From NCBI GenBank assembly GCA_941918925.1, contig OW799237.1, forward strand, positions 68,689,626-68,753,625: a stretch of 64,000 nucleotides of DNA, written 5' to 3'. This DNA is from Phyto melanocephala (Eukaryota; Arthropoda; Insecta; Diptera; Rhinophoridae). The notes under the pieces are model-generated. The model did no database searches, was not told the DNA's origin, and saw only the letters and a list, made by a program, of their open reading frames with translations. The position numbers and the translations under genes were made by a program. Below, one piece after another: positions 54,768 to 64,000 of the stretch; within the stretch, counting starts at the first letter, position 1; the number at the start of each line of letters is the position of its first letter.

Positions 54768-56620
54768 TATACCCGCCACCAAAAAAATGGTGGGGGTATA
54801 TTTATTTTGTCATTCCGTTTGTAACACATCGAAATATCCATTTTAGACCCCATAAAGTATATATATTCTGAATCAGGGTTTGATTTGATGACGATCTAGC
54901 TATGTCCGTCCGTCTGTCCGTCTGTTGAAAGCACGATAGAGGTCGCACCGAAAAAGCTAGGGGGCTCAAATTTTGCCAGAATCTTTCTTATAGACAAGGT
55001 TTGTTTGTATTGAAAATGGGCTAAATCGGAATATTAGGAAGAGAGTTATAGCTCGAAAAGCAAGAGTAGGTCGAAAAAACCGTGTCCTTCAAACATCGAA
55101 TAAAATGGAATTGTGTCCAAACGCATTACCGTAGACTCATGAAACTTCGAATATAAATTTCCTGAGTAAAAACAATATTTTTTCCCAAAAATTATCTAAA
55201 TCTATGCATTACGAGAGGAGATATCGATCAAAATGTACGAAAATTTATACCGCACAGTGTATTTTTTGGTATACTTAAAAACAAAAACGTCATAAAAGCA
55301 ACAAAATTGGATGTACGACATCCACTTTGCACACTTTGCTTTTTGGGGAGACGCTTTTCTGTAACGGAAAATCAATGTGCCATGCCCACTTTTACGCCCA
55401 CCTCCCATATAACGTTTTACGTAAAATTCATATAATTTCTCTATTAATAAAGATTTTGGAATAATAAAGGACTATATTGAAACACCTTAGTTGTACTTAT
55501 TAGCAAGAACAACTTTGACACGCCTACTATAACGCCCACTCTTGACGTTATCTACCGTTAATGAAATTTAAAAGCTCATAAAACCGACAAAATTAGAGGT
55601 ATGATGTTGAAATTTGCTACATATATCCTTCTAATCAATGTAATTGTTGTGCCAAAAAGGTTAGGTGACACGCCCACTTTAACGCCTATCTCCCATATAA
55701 CGGTTTATCTTAAATTCATGTAATTTCTCTATTGACAAAGTTTTTGGGAAAATAAAGGACTATATTGAAACATCTAAGTTGTATTTAATAGCAAGAACTT
55801 TATTGACACGCCTACTTTTACGTCCACCTTCACTAAAAGACTAAATTTATGAAAACATTTTACTATCATATCGAAGTTATTAAGGGTGGTTAAATTTTAA
55901 GGGACGATGTTGATTTTAAATAAACACAAATTATTTAAGAAATTATTATCATTTCCTTTTATCATGATAATACTTGTACGGTTCAATTATGTATTTAAAA
56001 AAATATCGGCCAAATGGCCACCCCATCCTTGGCGCCGCTCCATTATCTGATGGTCCAAATTTTCAATGACAATGTTGATGCTCAATTGTTGGGCACGATG
56101 ATGAGTCGAGGTTGACTGCTCTTTTGCCACACTATCACAAAAAACAGCAACGGTTCCCATTTAACGAACTAAAAAGGCATTCACAGATTTTCTTACATTT
56201 TACACAGAAATTTAAATATTTTTTACAATTCTCCCGATTGTGGACAAAATTGAACGATTATGTTGACCAAAAGAATTACGAAGTGCACAAAATGTATTTT
56301 GATTTGAACGCCCATTTTCATAAAAAACCTGAATAACTTTAAAGCGTTGGGTATCTTCCACGTATCAAATTGAGTAAGTTTGATATTGAGAAATGTCAAA
56401 TAAAAGGCAGAAAACAAATTTAAAGACTAGGTGTAGTTCACCTTCAACATGGGCCCTTAAAATTTAACCACCCTCTACAAAGAAAGTGATACATATTTTA
56501 TTATAAAGAGATTATTCCATAATGATTAATAAAATAATAAATATTGTGCTTTAAATGTACACAAAATTGGTGGTGGGTATAAAAGATTTGGCACAGCCGA
56601 ATATAGTGCTCTTACTTGTT
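54768..56620 (+). mobile_element. Helentron (INE-1-like), most complete copy, with mariner
   Basis: Both ends are present: TATACCCGCCACCAAAAAAA at the start, and hairpin TTTGGCACAGCCGAA plus TATAGTGCTCTTACTTGTT at the finish. Between them are GTCATTCCGTTTGTAACACA, GTCCGTCCGTCTGTCCGTCT, GCACGATAGAGGTCGCACCG and AAACTTCGAATATAAATTTC. Also present are ATACCGCACAGTGTATTTTT, at least four CGCCCAC-type blocks, and the composite mariner (55884-56475). Element length without the mariner is about 1.26 kb. It inserted next to T-rich sequence of the Harbinger fragment. Confidence 0.88.
55884..56475 (-). mobile_element. Mariner-like relic embedded in Helentron
   Basis: The left end GGGTGGTTAAATTTTAAGGG pairs with the reverse complement of the right end TTAAAATTTAACCACCCTC. 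TA follows on the right (TACAAAGAAAGTG). The minus strand retains NGRSN.N-like and INIVIENLDHQI-like pieces of a mariner-type transposase with many stops. Confidence 0.8.
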
Positions 56621-56631
56621 AATTACATATA

Positions 56632-57990
56632 TAATTAAAATTAAATTATTACAAAACAATATTAATACAGAAACCTTTTAAAAACTCTTATTATTAACAT
56701 TTCTTATAAAAGTTACACTTTTTCTTCTAAAAACATATATAAATTAATTTTATTCTTAATGTCATTTGGCATCATGTTGTAAATTCTTAATTCTCTATAA
56801 AATAAAGATCTTTGCATAGCGCTGGTATCATAACATTGTAGTCTGAAATCATTCGAATTCCGTAAACCATATGGTTGAGCGTCTTCAACATATCTTAATT
56901 GTTCTATCAGCTACTCGGGTGCATTTCCCCTTTTCATCTTTTGTATAAAGTTGATTGTGTTGAACTGTAGTCTTTGGTGTATGTTAAACCATTTTAGAGT
57001 ATCAAGCATTAACCTTATTGACGTAAATCTGTTGCATTTAAGTATTGAGCGCATTGCTTTATTTTGTAATTTTTGGAGCATAGTTATCTGTTGATCTGAG
57101 CAGCATGTGAATAGTACAGTTGACTCGTATTCGAAATGTGGTTTTAAAATCGTATTATAAATATTTTTAATGTGATAATTGACACTTTGTTTCTTAAACG
57201 TTTAAAGAATCCAATTTTTTTACCAATTTTTTTACAGATGTATTATATATGTTTTATGAAATTTTAGTGTTTATCTATTATGAAGCCTAGATATTTTATA
57301 CTATGAACTTTTTCTATTGTTACATTATTTATTTAAGTTATTTTTCATATTTATTTCTATTAGTTTAGTCTTGTTTTCGCTTAATTTTAGTTTGTTCATT
57401 TTTAGCCATTTATTGATATTATCGATATCTATTTTTATTTTACTGTGACAAATCTCATTAGTCGCAGCTTCTGTAAAAATCAGAGTATCATCAGCATAGA
57501 GTACTATTTCGCATTTTTCCAATACGTTTTCCATATCATTTATATATATAATGAATAGTAGTGCTCCCAAAATTGAGCCTTGAGGAACTCCATAGTCATT
57601 TTCTACCGTCGTTGATTTTATGTTGTTAACATTTGTCATTTGTTTTCTTAAGTAGGACTGAAACTAATGCAGTTCAATATCTTGAATACCATATTTATAT
57701 AGTTTTTTCAATAGAACGTCTCGATCGATTGTTTTCAATGCTTTTTTAAAATCAAGAAATATGGCAGCTATTTTTTATCTTTCTATATATTTTTCCATCG
57801 GTTTATAACATAGTTTATTGCAGTTTCACACGAATATTTCTTCCTGAAGCCTGATTGATATTTTGATTATTGTTTTTGTTTTTCCATGCATTCTTCAAGT
57901 TGGTTTTTAATACCTTTTCAATAATCTTTTCACATGTTTTTAGGGTGTTAGTTGGTCTGTATTCTTCACAATTTAATGTATTCTTCAAGA
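56632..57990 (-). mobile_element. LINE reverse-transcriptase region, 5'-truncated
   Basis: On the minus strand the polymerase can be followed from near 57980 to its C-terminus near 56700, through several frameshifts. The pieces are: EEYRPTNTLKTCEKIIEKVL; QASG or QSGFRKKYSCETAINYV; AAIFLDFKKALKTIDRDVL; YGVPQGSILGALLFIIYIND; YADDTLIF; KLSENKTKLIEI; FEYESTVLFTCCSDQQITML; and YGLRNSNDFRLQCYDTSAMQ. The order matches RT motifs 1 to 7 and the thumb. It resembles jockey/CR1-group elements. The 3' end adjoins the Helentron end at 56620. This family is distinct from the LINEs at position 1 and 29 kb. Confidence 0.88.
57325..57639 (-). pseudogene. LINE reverse transcriptase, palm with YADD
   Basis: The longest open part of the LINE, 104 codons. 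It covers RT motif 4 (YGVPQGSILGALLF), motif 5 with the catalytic YADD (IVLYADDTLIF), and motif 6 (NKWLKMNKLKLSENKTK). It ends at a stop after NMKNNLNK. The upstream catalytic Asp (motif 3, FLDFKKALKTIDRDVL) lies in another frame at about 57720-57770. There the usual Phe-Asp reads Leu-Lys, so the enzyme would be inactive even if joined. Confidence 0.88.
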
Positions 57991-58160
57991 CAAACAGTCT
58001 AATAGATAGTTAGAAAAAATTCTAAGAGGTGGTGTTTTATATTCTGGATTGTTAACACTGCAATCAAAGTTTTCCAAAAATATTTTATTTACATACACAG
58101 TTTTTTAACAATCTTCTTATAAGTATAGATATTGGGGTTTACGCTTCAAAGTTGGCTATA
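57991..58160. other. AT-rich spacer
   Basis: No feature recognised. Confidence 0.5.
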
Positions 58161-58219
58161 GTTAAGTTAGGTTAGGTTAGGCTAGATTAGGTTAGGTTAG
58201 ATTAGGTTAATTTAGGTTG
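58161..58219 (+). repeat. (TTAGG)n-like tail of LINE
   Basis: Imperfect TTAGG/TTAGA units. See the LINE 3' end that it terminates. Confidence 0.85.
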
Positions 58220-58292
58220 AAAAAGTGCCGCACTTAAAGCCCAAACCCATTACAGGTATACACGTATGTCCAATTGGCATGTTGTGCGCTGT
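58161..58292 (-). mobile_element. R1/LOA-like LINE, extreme 3' end with (CCTAA)n tail
   Basis: On the minus strand: GCACAACATGCCAATTGG, GGGTTTGGGCTTTAAGTGCG, CACTTTTTCAACCTAA, and then a tail of CCTAACCTAACC/CTAATCT units (58161-58219). It matches 51126-51230. The pentamer run is a LINE tail and not an insect telomere array. Confidence 0.65.
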
Positions 58293-60110
58293 AAATATAT
58301 TTAAGAATAATTGAATAATACACTTTTAAAAGTTTCAGAAAAATCAACCCTAAGCCAAAAATACTGTTTACAGCTTGTAGTTTACAGATTTTTTTCAAAC
58401 TTATTGATAAAAAGGTTGGCGGTACCAAATCCATTTATTTGTATAACGAACATTTTCAGCATAATTTTTACTAATTTAAAAACGTCTTTGCTTTGCTTTT
58501 TTGCTCATTGAATTAAATTGATCAAACTGCAGGAAATCGAACTATTTAGTGTCTAACTAGTATTATACTGGTATAATAATCACCAGTACACCAGTTGTAG
58601 GAGTACATATACTCGTACTGCTACTAGTACAATTGGTTTGTAAAAATTTTGCATGAGTTTGTCATTGTCAAAAATTAAATTATTATTAAATTTTAAAACC
58701 GCTTTTAAACACTGCAGATTTTTAAAATTAAATATTACGATTTTTCACAATATTTTAAAATTGTAGATATTAAAAAATTAACTGTTTTAGTTTAATGTGC
58801 ATATAAAATTAACGCAGTTTAAGATTTTGAAACACTACCACTGTTATTATTTTCTCTTTTTTAAAACTTTGTTTGTTACTTATATGAAAATGTTCATACT
58901 CGTACTCTTGTCTGCAATTGTGTTCATTTAGTTGAAGAACATATCTTACTACCCCTTTGGTTTTTCTTCTTGAAAATGCTGATGACAATGATTTCAAAAT
59001 TAAAAAGTTCACTTGAAGTTCGTTAGCGTATCCGGAACCGTTTGTATGATTTCATATGAAACTTTAGATAAATGTCAACCAAAAGAACAATAAGAATAAA
59101 AACACAAGAAAAACGTCTGATGAATGCAAGAAGTGCAAAAAAAATATTAAAAGAATATAAAAAAAAAATTTACAAAAATTCCTAAAATGCGTCAAAAAAA
59201 ACAAAACGAACTTAAACAAATAACACCATGCAACGTTTTATAATTTACCCACCATTAAAGTCAATCTTTTTGTTGCGCTTTTTTTATTGTTGTACGAAAA
59301 CTTGTTCGAATAAATGAGCACCAGCAGCAATAACAACAAAAACCTTTAAAATGAAAAGCGGTTAAATAAAGAAAAACTAAAAGGAAAACAGCGTCACTAC
59401 AGACAATGGCATCGCACAATTGTGCAATTGCACACACGTGACTGGAAATCTTAACAAAATTTTTAAAACTCCAAGATTGTAGTTTCTTTTGTCCTTTTAA
59501 TTTTTTGTAAAAGAAAAAAACTTGCACACAGATTTTTTTTGGTGTGTTGAAGACATTTTAGTTTTTTTTTTGTTTCTTGTTTTAAAACTTTTTAAAAATT
59601 TTTTTATTCAAACATAAAAAATTAGTTTAAGTTTTTATTTTTTTATATAAATGCACACATTCTAAAACGGGGAAAATGCATTAGCTTTCGTACTATTTCT
59701 AAAAGATAATAAAAATTGTTGTTAAAATATAAATACATAAAAATACTTTATTTATATAATAATAAAACGCAACTTACAGATTAAAAATTAAACGAAAAAT
59801 CCAAATTTGTCCTACAAGAAATTGGGGGAAAAAATTTAAGGTACGCCGCTAAACTGTTTCCAATATTATTCAAACTGTATTAGGAGAATTTTATTTTCTT
59901 TAGGAGACCTGAAAAAGAAGAAAGAAAAGCAACCCGGTTAACTCAAATAGTTTTGGCTACTTGGTGTTAAAAGTTTAATGTATACTTGAAAATTTACAAA
60001 GTTCAAAAAGTTACAGACAGGAATGTTGCAAAAAGGTTAAGCCGAAAATAATGTTCGGAAATTAAAATGAAATTTTATACACAAATATTCATGTTGCACA
60101 ACGGACGACG
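58293..60110. other. AT-rich DNA without a recognised gene
   Basis: Frames at 58311-58511, 58809-59012 and 59261-59527 have no family motif. No long repeat was noticed. Confidence 0.45.
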
Positions 60111-62070
60111 CACAGAGGAGTATTTGACCTGAAAAGCTGGCCAAAAAGGCAAAACTGAATTTTAAGAAATCTTAAGAACTAGGTACGCAGATCGACAGAC
60201 AATAATATTTTACATTATATTGTAAATTTTTAACACTTTTAGTTGCGATTTGTAGCTCTGAGACCCTGCTAAAGTCAGGAAAGTGAAGAAAATTGTATGA
60301 GATTTAAATGTTTTTTTCGGTTTCTGGATGTTTTTATGATATTTTTTTACGGCTAAACGAATAAAGGTTTAACAATAATTTTTTTTTCTCTGAAAGGCTT
60401 GATCAAAAGTTATTTAAAAAAGAAAAAAAATTTTAAGTATGTTGAATATTCATGTTGAAACAATTCGTTCAAAAACTAAAAAAAAAAAATTATACACTTT
60501 TTTTGCAAAAAAAAGAAAAAGAAGAGGTTTTTGAAAGTGTGGTTAGCATCTCTACGAATTATATTTGATACCACAATAAAATTTGGAATCTCTTATTTTA
60601 GAAATAAAAAACAAGTTTGCGCAAGTTTGCGCCATTATTTTTGACGATTTTTTTAAATTTTCACATTTATTCTATTTTTGCTCATCAGGCACTTTTTCTT
60701 ATACATTTATATCGTCATAAACTTTTATGTATTTCGAATTATTGATTTCAACTGTTATTCACATCACTTTTAACACTTTACAATGTTAATACCTGTCTAT
60801 AATTATAAATTTGAAAAATTCTTTATTATCGATAATAGTTATAAGGGAATGTCCCACGCATCCCCATAAAGGATATTTTTATATACCTGCTCTACAAAAC
60901 ATTATGTGTTAAAAAAAATATATACTGTAACTAATAAGAATAATTATTAAAAGCATTAATCACAAAAATAAGTTTACAAAAAATAAATACAGGTACATAA
61001 AAAATACATGGACACCCAGGTATCAGAAGAAGCTGCCGAGGCCAGAAATAAGCACTTACGATTATATCGTACGAATTATTCGAGGAAATTCAGCAGAAGC
61101 GATACAAATCGAGATGTCTTGAATAGGTTATTTCTGAGCAGTGACCCTTTTATAAGCAGCAGTACGCAAAGAGAACGGATTTTTCATCAGAAACCATCAC
61201 ACTTCTTTTTTCTGACACCGATGATGCAGCTAATGAGGATATACATACGACATAATAATTATTAAGGAATTTTTATTTGTTTAACTTTTTCGTATATTAA
61301 GTATTAAATAATATAAAATAAATATAATAAAGCATTTTTTCATAAAAAAAAAAATACTGTTTTATAGAGCCTTACAATTTTCAAAAAAAATTTTTTTTAA
61401 TTAGACCGTATGCATGTACATACAATCTGTTAAGAATGAGTTTAAACCTTTAAAATCAACATTTGTTAATTGAGTTTTACTATTTATACCGACTTTTATT
61501 CCTTAGGAATGTGGCTTTTGCAAAAATCTTAAAAATTTTAATTTTGGTTCTTTTATGGCATTTTGAAAACAAAAAATTTGACGAATTTTGCAGGAAAAAT
61601 TTTTTTTCGCCATTACATTTTTAATAACTCCAAAATAGTAATAGATAGAAAAGAAATGTGTGTATTTAGTTTAAGCAGAATTTTCCGTTGCATCTTTTGA
61701 TCTTCCTGCTATTAAAATCGGAGAAACCGTTTTCATGTTATGACAAAATATATTAGGCAACCCAACGATTTAGAGTGTGAAATATGCCACGCCTTTAACA
61801 GAAAATCCTTACGTACTAGAGAAAAACGGAACACAGATTTGAATTAAGGGCATCAAACTCAATATAGTCCATATACTGCTATTTCTAGCAGAGGAAAACA
61901 AATTTTTTTTTGCGCAGTGTACTTTTGTTGCGCAGTGTAATTTTTTCAAAATCTGCCACTAGATTTCTTATATCATACTACACCTAAAACTATCAAAAAA
62001 CTAGAACTTTTAATTCAAAAAACACGTTTAATAATTTTTGCCAGCTTTTCAGGCCAAATACTCCTCTGTG
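60111..62070 (+). mobile_element. Transib-like DNA transposon, 1,960 bp
   Basis: The terminal inverted repeats are 31 bases with one mismatch: CACAGAGGAGTATTTG(A/G) followed by CCTGAAAAGCTGGC. The 5-bp duplication CGACG lies immediately outside (60106-60110 and 62071-62075). GC-rich 5-bp duplications and CAC(A/T).TG-type ends are known features of Transib, the group related to RAG1. The first seven bases, CACAGAG, differ from the RSS heptamer CACAGTG at one place. A CAAAAA word sits about 23 bases further in at both ends, like an RSS nonamer. A transposase-like exon is at 60990-61265. Most of the interior is AT-rich and non-coding, so the copy is not autonomous. Confidence 0.65.
60990..61265 (+). 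pseudogene. Transposase-like exon (candidate Transib C-terminus)
   Basis: The bases before this exon, AAAAATAAATACAG at 60979-60992, form a possible splice acceptor. The frame then reads VHKKYMDTQVSEEAAEARN, KHLRLYRTNYSRKFSRSDT, NRDVLNRLFLSSDPFISS and ends at 61265 after MQLMRIYIRHNNY. From memory, 'SEEa.EARNK..r.yR....RK.SR..tN.DvlnrLL.SSDP.iS' recurs in insect proteins of transposon origin. I infer, but cannot prove, that it is the end of a Transib transposase. No catalytic Asp or Glu can be assigned, and upstream exons were not found. Confidence 0.5.
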
Positions 62071-62479
62071 CGACGAAACGTTTGTACTAGTAGATTTTTT
62101 TGCAGCTTGTGCTCGATGAAATAGTCAAGATAATTTTAGAATTCAATGGAAAAATAATATTTCCTAAAAAAATCCAGGTATGGTAAGTTTTATGAAGTTG
62201 CGTCAAAAGAAGCTAGTGTACATCAGAGAATGTTTGCAAAACGACGTCTTCCCTTTATATGGGAGCACAATGTGTCAACATATTTTTGGGTTTATTTCGC
62301 TCTGATGTGGTACCAAAACAATAACATAGTTTTATGCCAAGAGAGACCATGCATCAAATTGCCTGGAGCTAAGATCAATGGAGAGATATTGGGCACTTGT
62401 GAAAAGAGAATTGAAAAGCTTAAAAAAAGGTGTCTCATAATATGAAAGACTTGTAAAAGTAATAGACAAACAGTTTTGA
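62071..62479. other. Unassigned DNA between the Transib-like element and the LINE
   Basis: A frame at 62230-62445 reads LCQERPCIKLPGAKINGEIL and CEKRIEKLKKRCLII. It could be an upstream piece of the LINE that follows, but no known motif is present. Confidence 0.35.
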
Positions 62480-63545
62480 AATTGTACAATTTCTTAAGCA
62501 GTATCGTAAGGCCACAAACATAGATAACAAAATAATTGGGAAGGCTAAATCAATTTATTATGATATCAAATTCCGCAATGCACTAAGTACACGGAAAAGG
62601 TGGCAACTAATTAGTGAAGCTTTGTCAAAATCTGTTGATGCACGCAAAGAAAAACCATGATTACGACATGATAACGACGGTCATATTATAGTTTCTATAA
62701 CAATATTTGGTTGTCGAAAACAAGTAACAGTTATTTTTGTTTCATTTCATCATATATTTTGTCACGATAATCAAGCATTTGTTTAAATTGTATCATTTAA
62801 TGATTACTTTTCGTAAATATTTCAAGATGGTTATCATTTAAAAATAGTATGATTAATTTTTTGGTTCTTTTCGATGACTCAAAAGCATTTGATAGTGCCG
62901 ATCATAGTATTTTATGCTTCAAATTAAAAAAAATTTTTGAATTTTCAACAACGGCTATAAAATTGATTGAGTCGTACCTTAAAGATATGAATCTGCATGC
63001 TAAAACTCCTACTTTAAAGTCTCATTTCCTGCTAGAGCAGTTCCTCATGGTTCAATTCTTGGCCGTCTATTACTTTCTCTGTATTCCATTGGTATTATTT
63101 TTAACAATACCTTTATGTGGACTGACAATATAAATAACGTTTGTGAGCACACTTTCTCTATGCTCTGATCACTTTGACATGCATAACACTGCACTCCGTT
63201 GAAAATCAGAATTTTCCTTGTTAATACTTACTTAATGCCAATTTGTTTGTATGGTTGTGAGCTATTCGCTAGTTGCAACTCCAAAAGTAAAAGAAAGCTT
63301 AATGTCACATTTAAAAATATCATTCGATATGTTTATGGCTGGAAGTAATATGATCACATCGCAGCATTTTCTGATAAACTCTATGGGATTAGTTTTGATA
63401 ACTTACTTAAAACTCGCATATTGATATTTCTCCGTAAGATAATCTATACACGTCAACCTAATCACCTCTATGAACGCATACTTTTCGGCAGATCAGACAG
63501 GGGTAAAAGATTATTATTATTTAGAAACCGTAGTCGACTTACTAG
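62480..63545 (+). mobile_element. LINE, second copy of the family at position 1, much deleted
   Basis: Three coding islands survive. At 62480-62640: EIVQFLKQYRKATNIDN and IYYDIKFRNALSTRKRWQ, the linker before the RT. At 62850-63010: LVLFDDSKAFDSADHSILC, the first catalytic Asp region, then LIESYLKDMNLHAKTPTL. At 63228-63545: LYGCELFASCNSKSKRKL, RYVYGWK, a stop, LYGISFDNLLKTRILIF and KIIYTRQPNHLYERI, which match residues of the copy ending at 773. The YADD part and about 250 residues before the first Asp are deleted. A half transposon (62641-62852) occupies the first gap. Confidence 0.8.
62641..62852 (+). mobile_element. Left part of the ACGCAAAG element, inside the LINE
   Basis: It starts CACGCAAAGAAAAACCATGA and follows 20571-20785 to TCATTTAAAAATAGTATGAT. 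The right half is missing, and LINE sequence resumes directly. One deletion after insertion appears to have removed the transposon's right half together with the LINE's first RT motifs. Confidence 0.8.
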
Positions 63546-64000
63546 ATGACAATTTTATACATATACATTTCCATAAATATGTCAACCACGACTGTAAATA
63601 TGAAAACTCTTGAAAGTTTTTCAATATAAGTTTATTGATAAAAAAAGACACTCAAAGTTTACTATGCGCAGGTACTAAGAGTTTATTAAATTATTTTAAG
63701 AACAATAATAAGAGTTTAATCTGATTATCTCTTTGACTTATTTGAAAGAATTGCAATCAACTATTTTTTAGCGACTAAATTTTAATTTTAAATATGCTTT
63801 AAAATTAAGGTAACAACAACAATTAACAAGATCCATAAGAAGAAAGAAAATATAGAGTCCAATTGGCGGTCTTTTTGTTTTTGATTTCCCTTGGATGTTA
63901 TTTTAATGTCACGTACGTAGTGCAAAAACATTGTTTGTCTCCGGCATTCGTATTTGAACAGTCGAAAGAGCACCTAATTTAAAACTTAACTTTTTTCCTG
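63546..64000. other. AT-rich DNA without a recognised gene
   Basis: The minus-strand frame at 63788-63973 carries no motif. Nothing else was noticed up to the window edge. Confidence 0.45.

Noticed and set aside
58161..58219. TTAGG-like array as an insect telomere repeat
   Set aside because: It is short and imperfect, flies lack TTAGG telomeres, and it directly continues a LINE 3' end also found at 51126.
1..64000. CRISPR array, bacterial operon or phage content
   Set aside because: No regularly spaced repeats with unique spacers and no prokaryotic genes; all repeats are eukaryotic transposon families or microsatellites.

Overview
The window is about three-quarters A+T and shows no convincing host exon, rRNA or functional tRNA gene. 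It reads as a gene-poor stretch (intergenic, or the inside of a very large intron) of a fly, most likely a calyptrate such as a muscid or blowfly. That placement is an inference from the repeats. The dominant family has the layout of INE-1/DINE-1, the non-autonomous Helitron-like (Helentron) elements of flies: a 'tataccc...gggtata' start, a 'GACCCCATAAAGTATATATATTC' block, a GTCCGTCTGTCCG pyrimidine block, several 'CACGCCCAC..TAACGCCCAC' blocks, and a terminal hairpin followed by ATAGTGCTCTTACTTGTT. Jockey-like, R1/LOA-like and RTE-like LINE remnants, Tc1/mariner, hAT, PIF/Harbinger and Transib-like DNA elements, and a tRNA-derived SINE fit the same picture.

Layout. 1-975: 3' end of a LINE. 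976-9.6 kb: mostly unassigned AT-rich DNA with a hAT transposase remnant (2.9 kb), a decayed unknown coding stretch (4.25-4.68 kb), an inverted-arm minisatellite (6.1-6.9 kb) and an R1/LOA-like LINE 3' end (8.2-8.7 kb). 9.6-14.4 kb: three Helentron families plus a SINE. 16.4-17.7 kb: a decayed element encoding an 'ATSHGKG..DG.G' protein flanked by GTAACGTCC motifs. 18.8-23.1 kb: a tandem duplication, a small MITE, and a decayed Helentron carrying a terminal-inverted-repeat element. 26.4-32 kb: Helentron, jockey-like LINE, mariner relic, a perfect 101-bp inverted repeat and a second SINE. 34.2-45.3 kb: an RTE 3' end and three large Helentrons with nested MITEs. 47-51.6 kb: Helentron, Tc1/mariner element, LINE tail. 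51.6-58.3 kb: two large Helentrons, one split by a PIF/Harbinger transposon, then a LINE with a YADD reverse transcriptase. 60.1-62.1 kb: a Transib-like element with a 5-bp CGACG duplication. 62.5-63.5 kb: a second copy of the LINE family seen at position 1.

Nothing here works as a pathway. The sequence is layered, and the layering gives relative insertion ages. A mariner relic sits at the same place in three Helentron copies, and a CCCGGG-ended MITE sits at another fixed place in two others, so these were amplified as composites. A hAT foldback (8-bp duplication ATTGAAAC), a Harbinger (GTT duplication) and a 425-bp MITE (TAA duplication) came later into single copies. All transposase and reverse-transcriptase reading frames seen are truncated, frameshifted or interrupted by stops, so no autonomous element is intact. 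Family names rest on motifs read by eye; no database search was possible.
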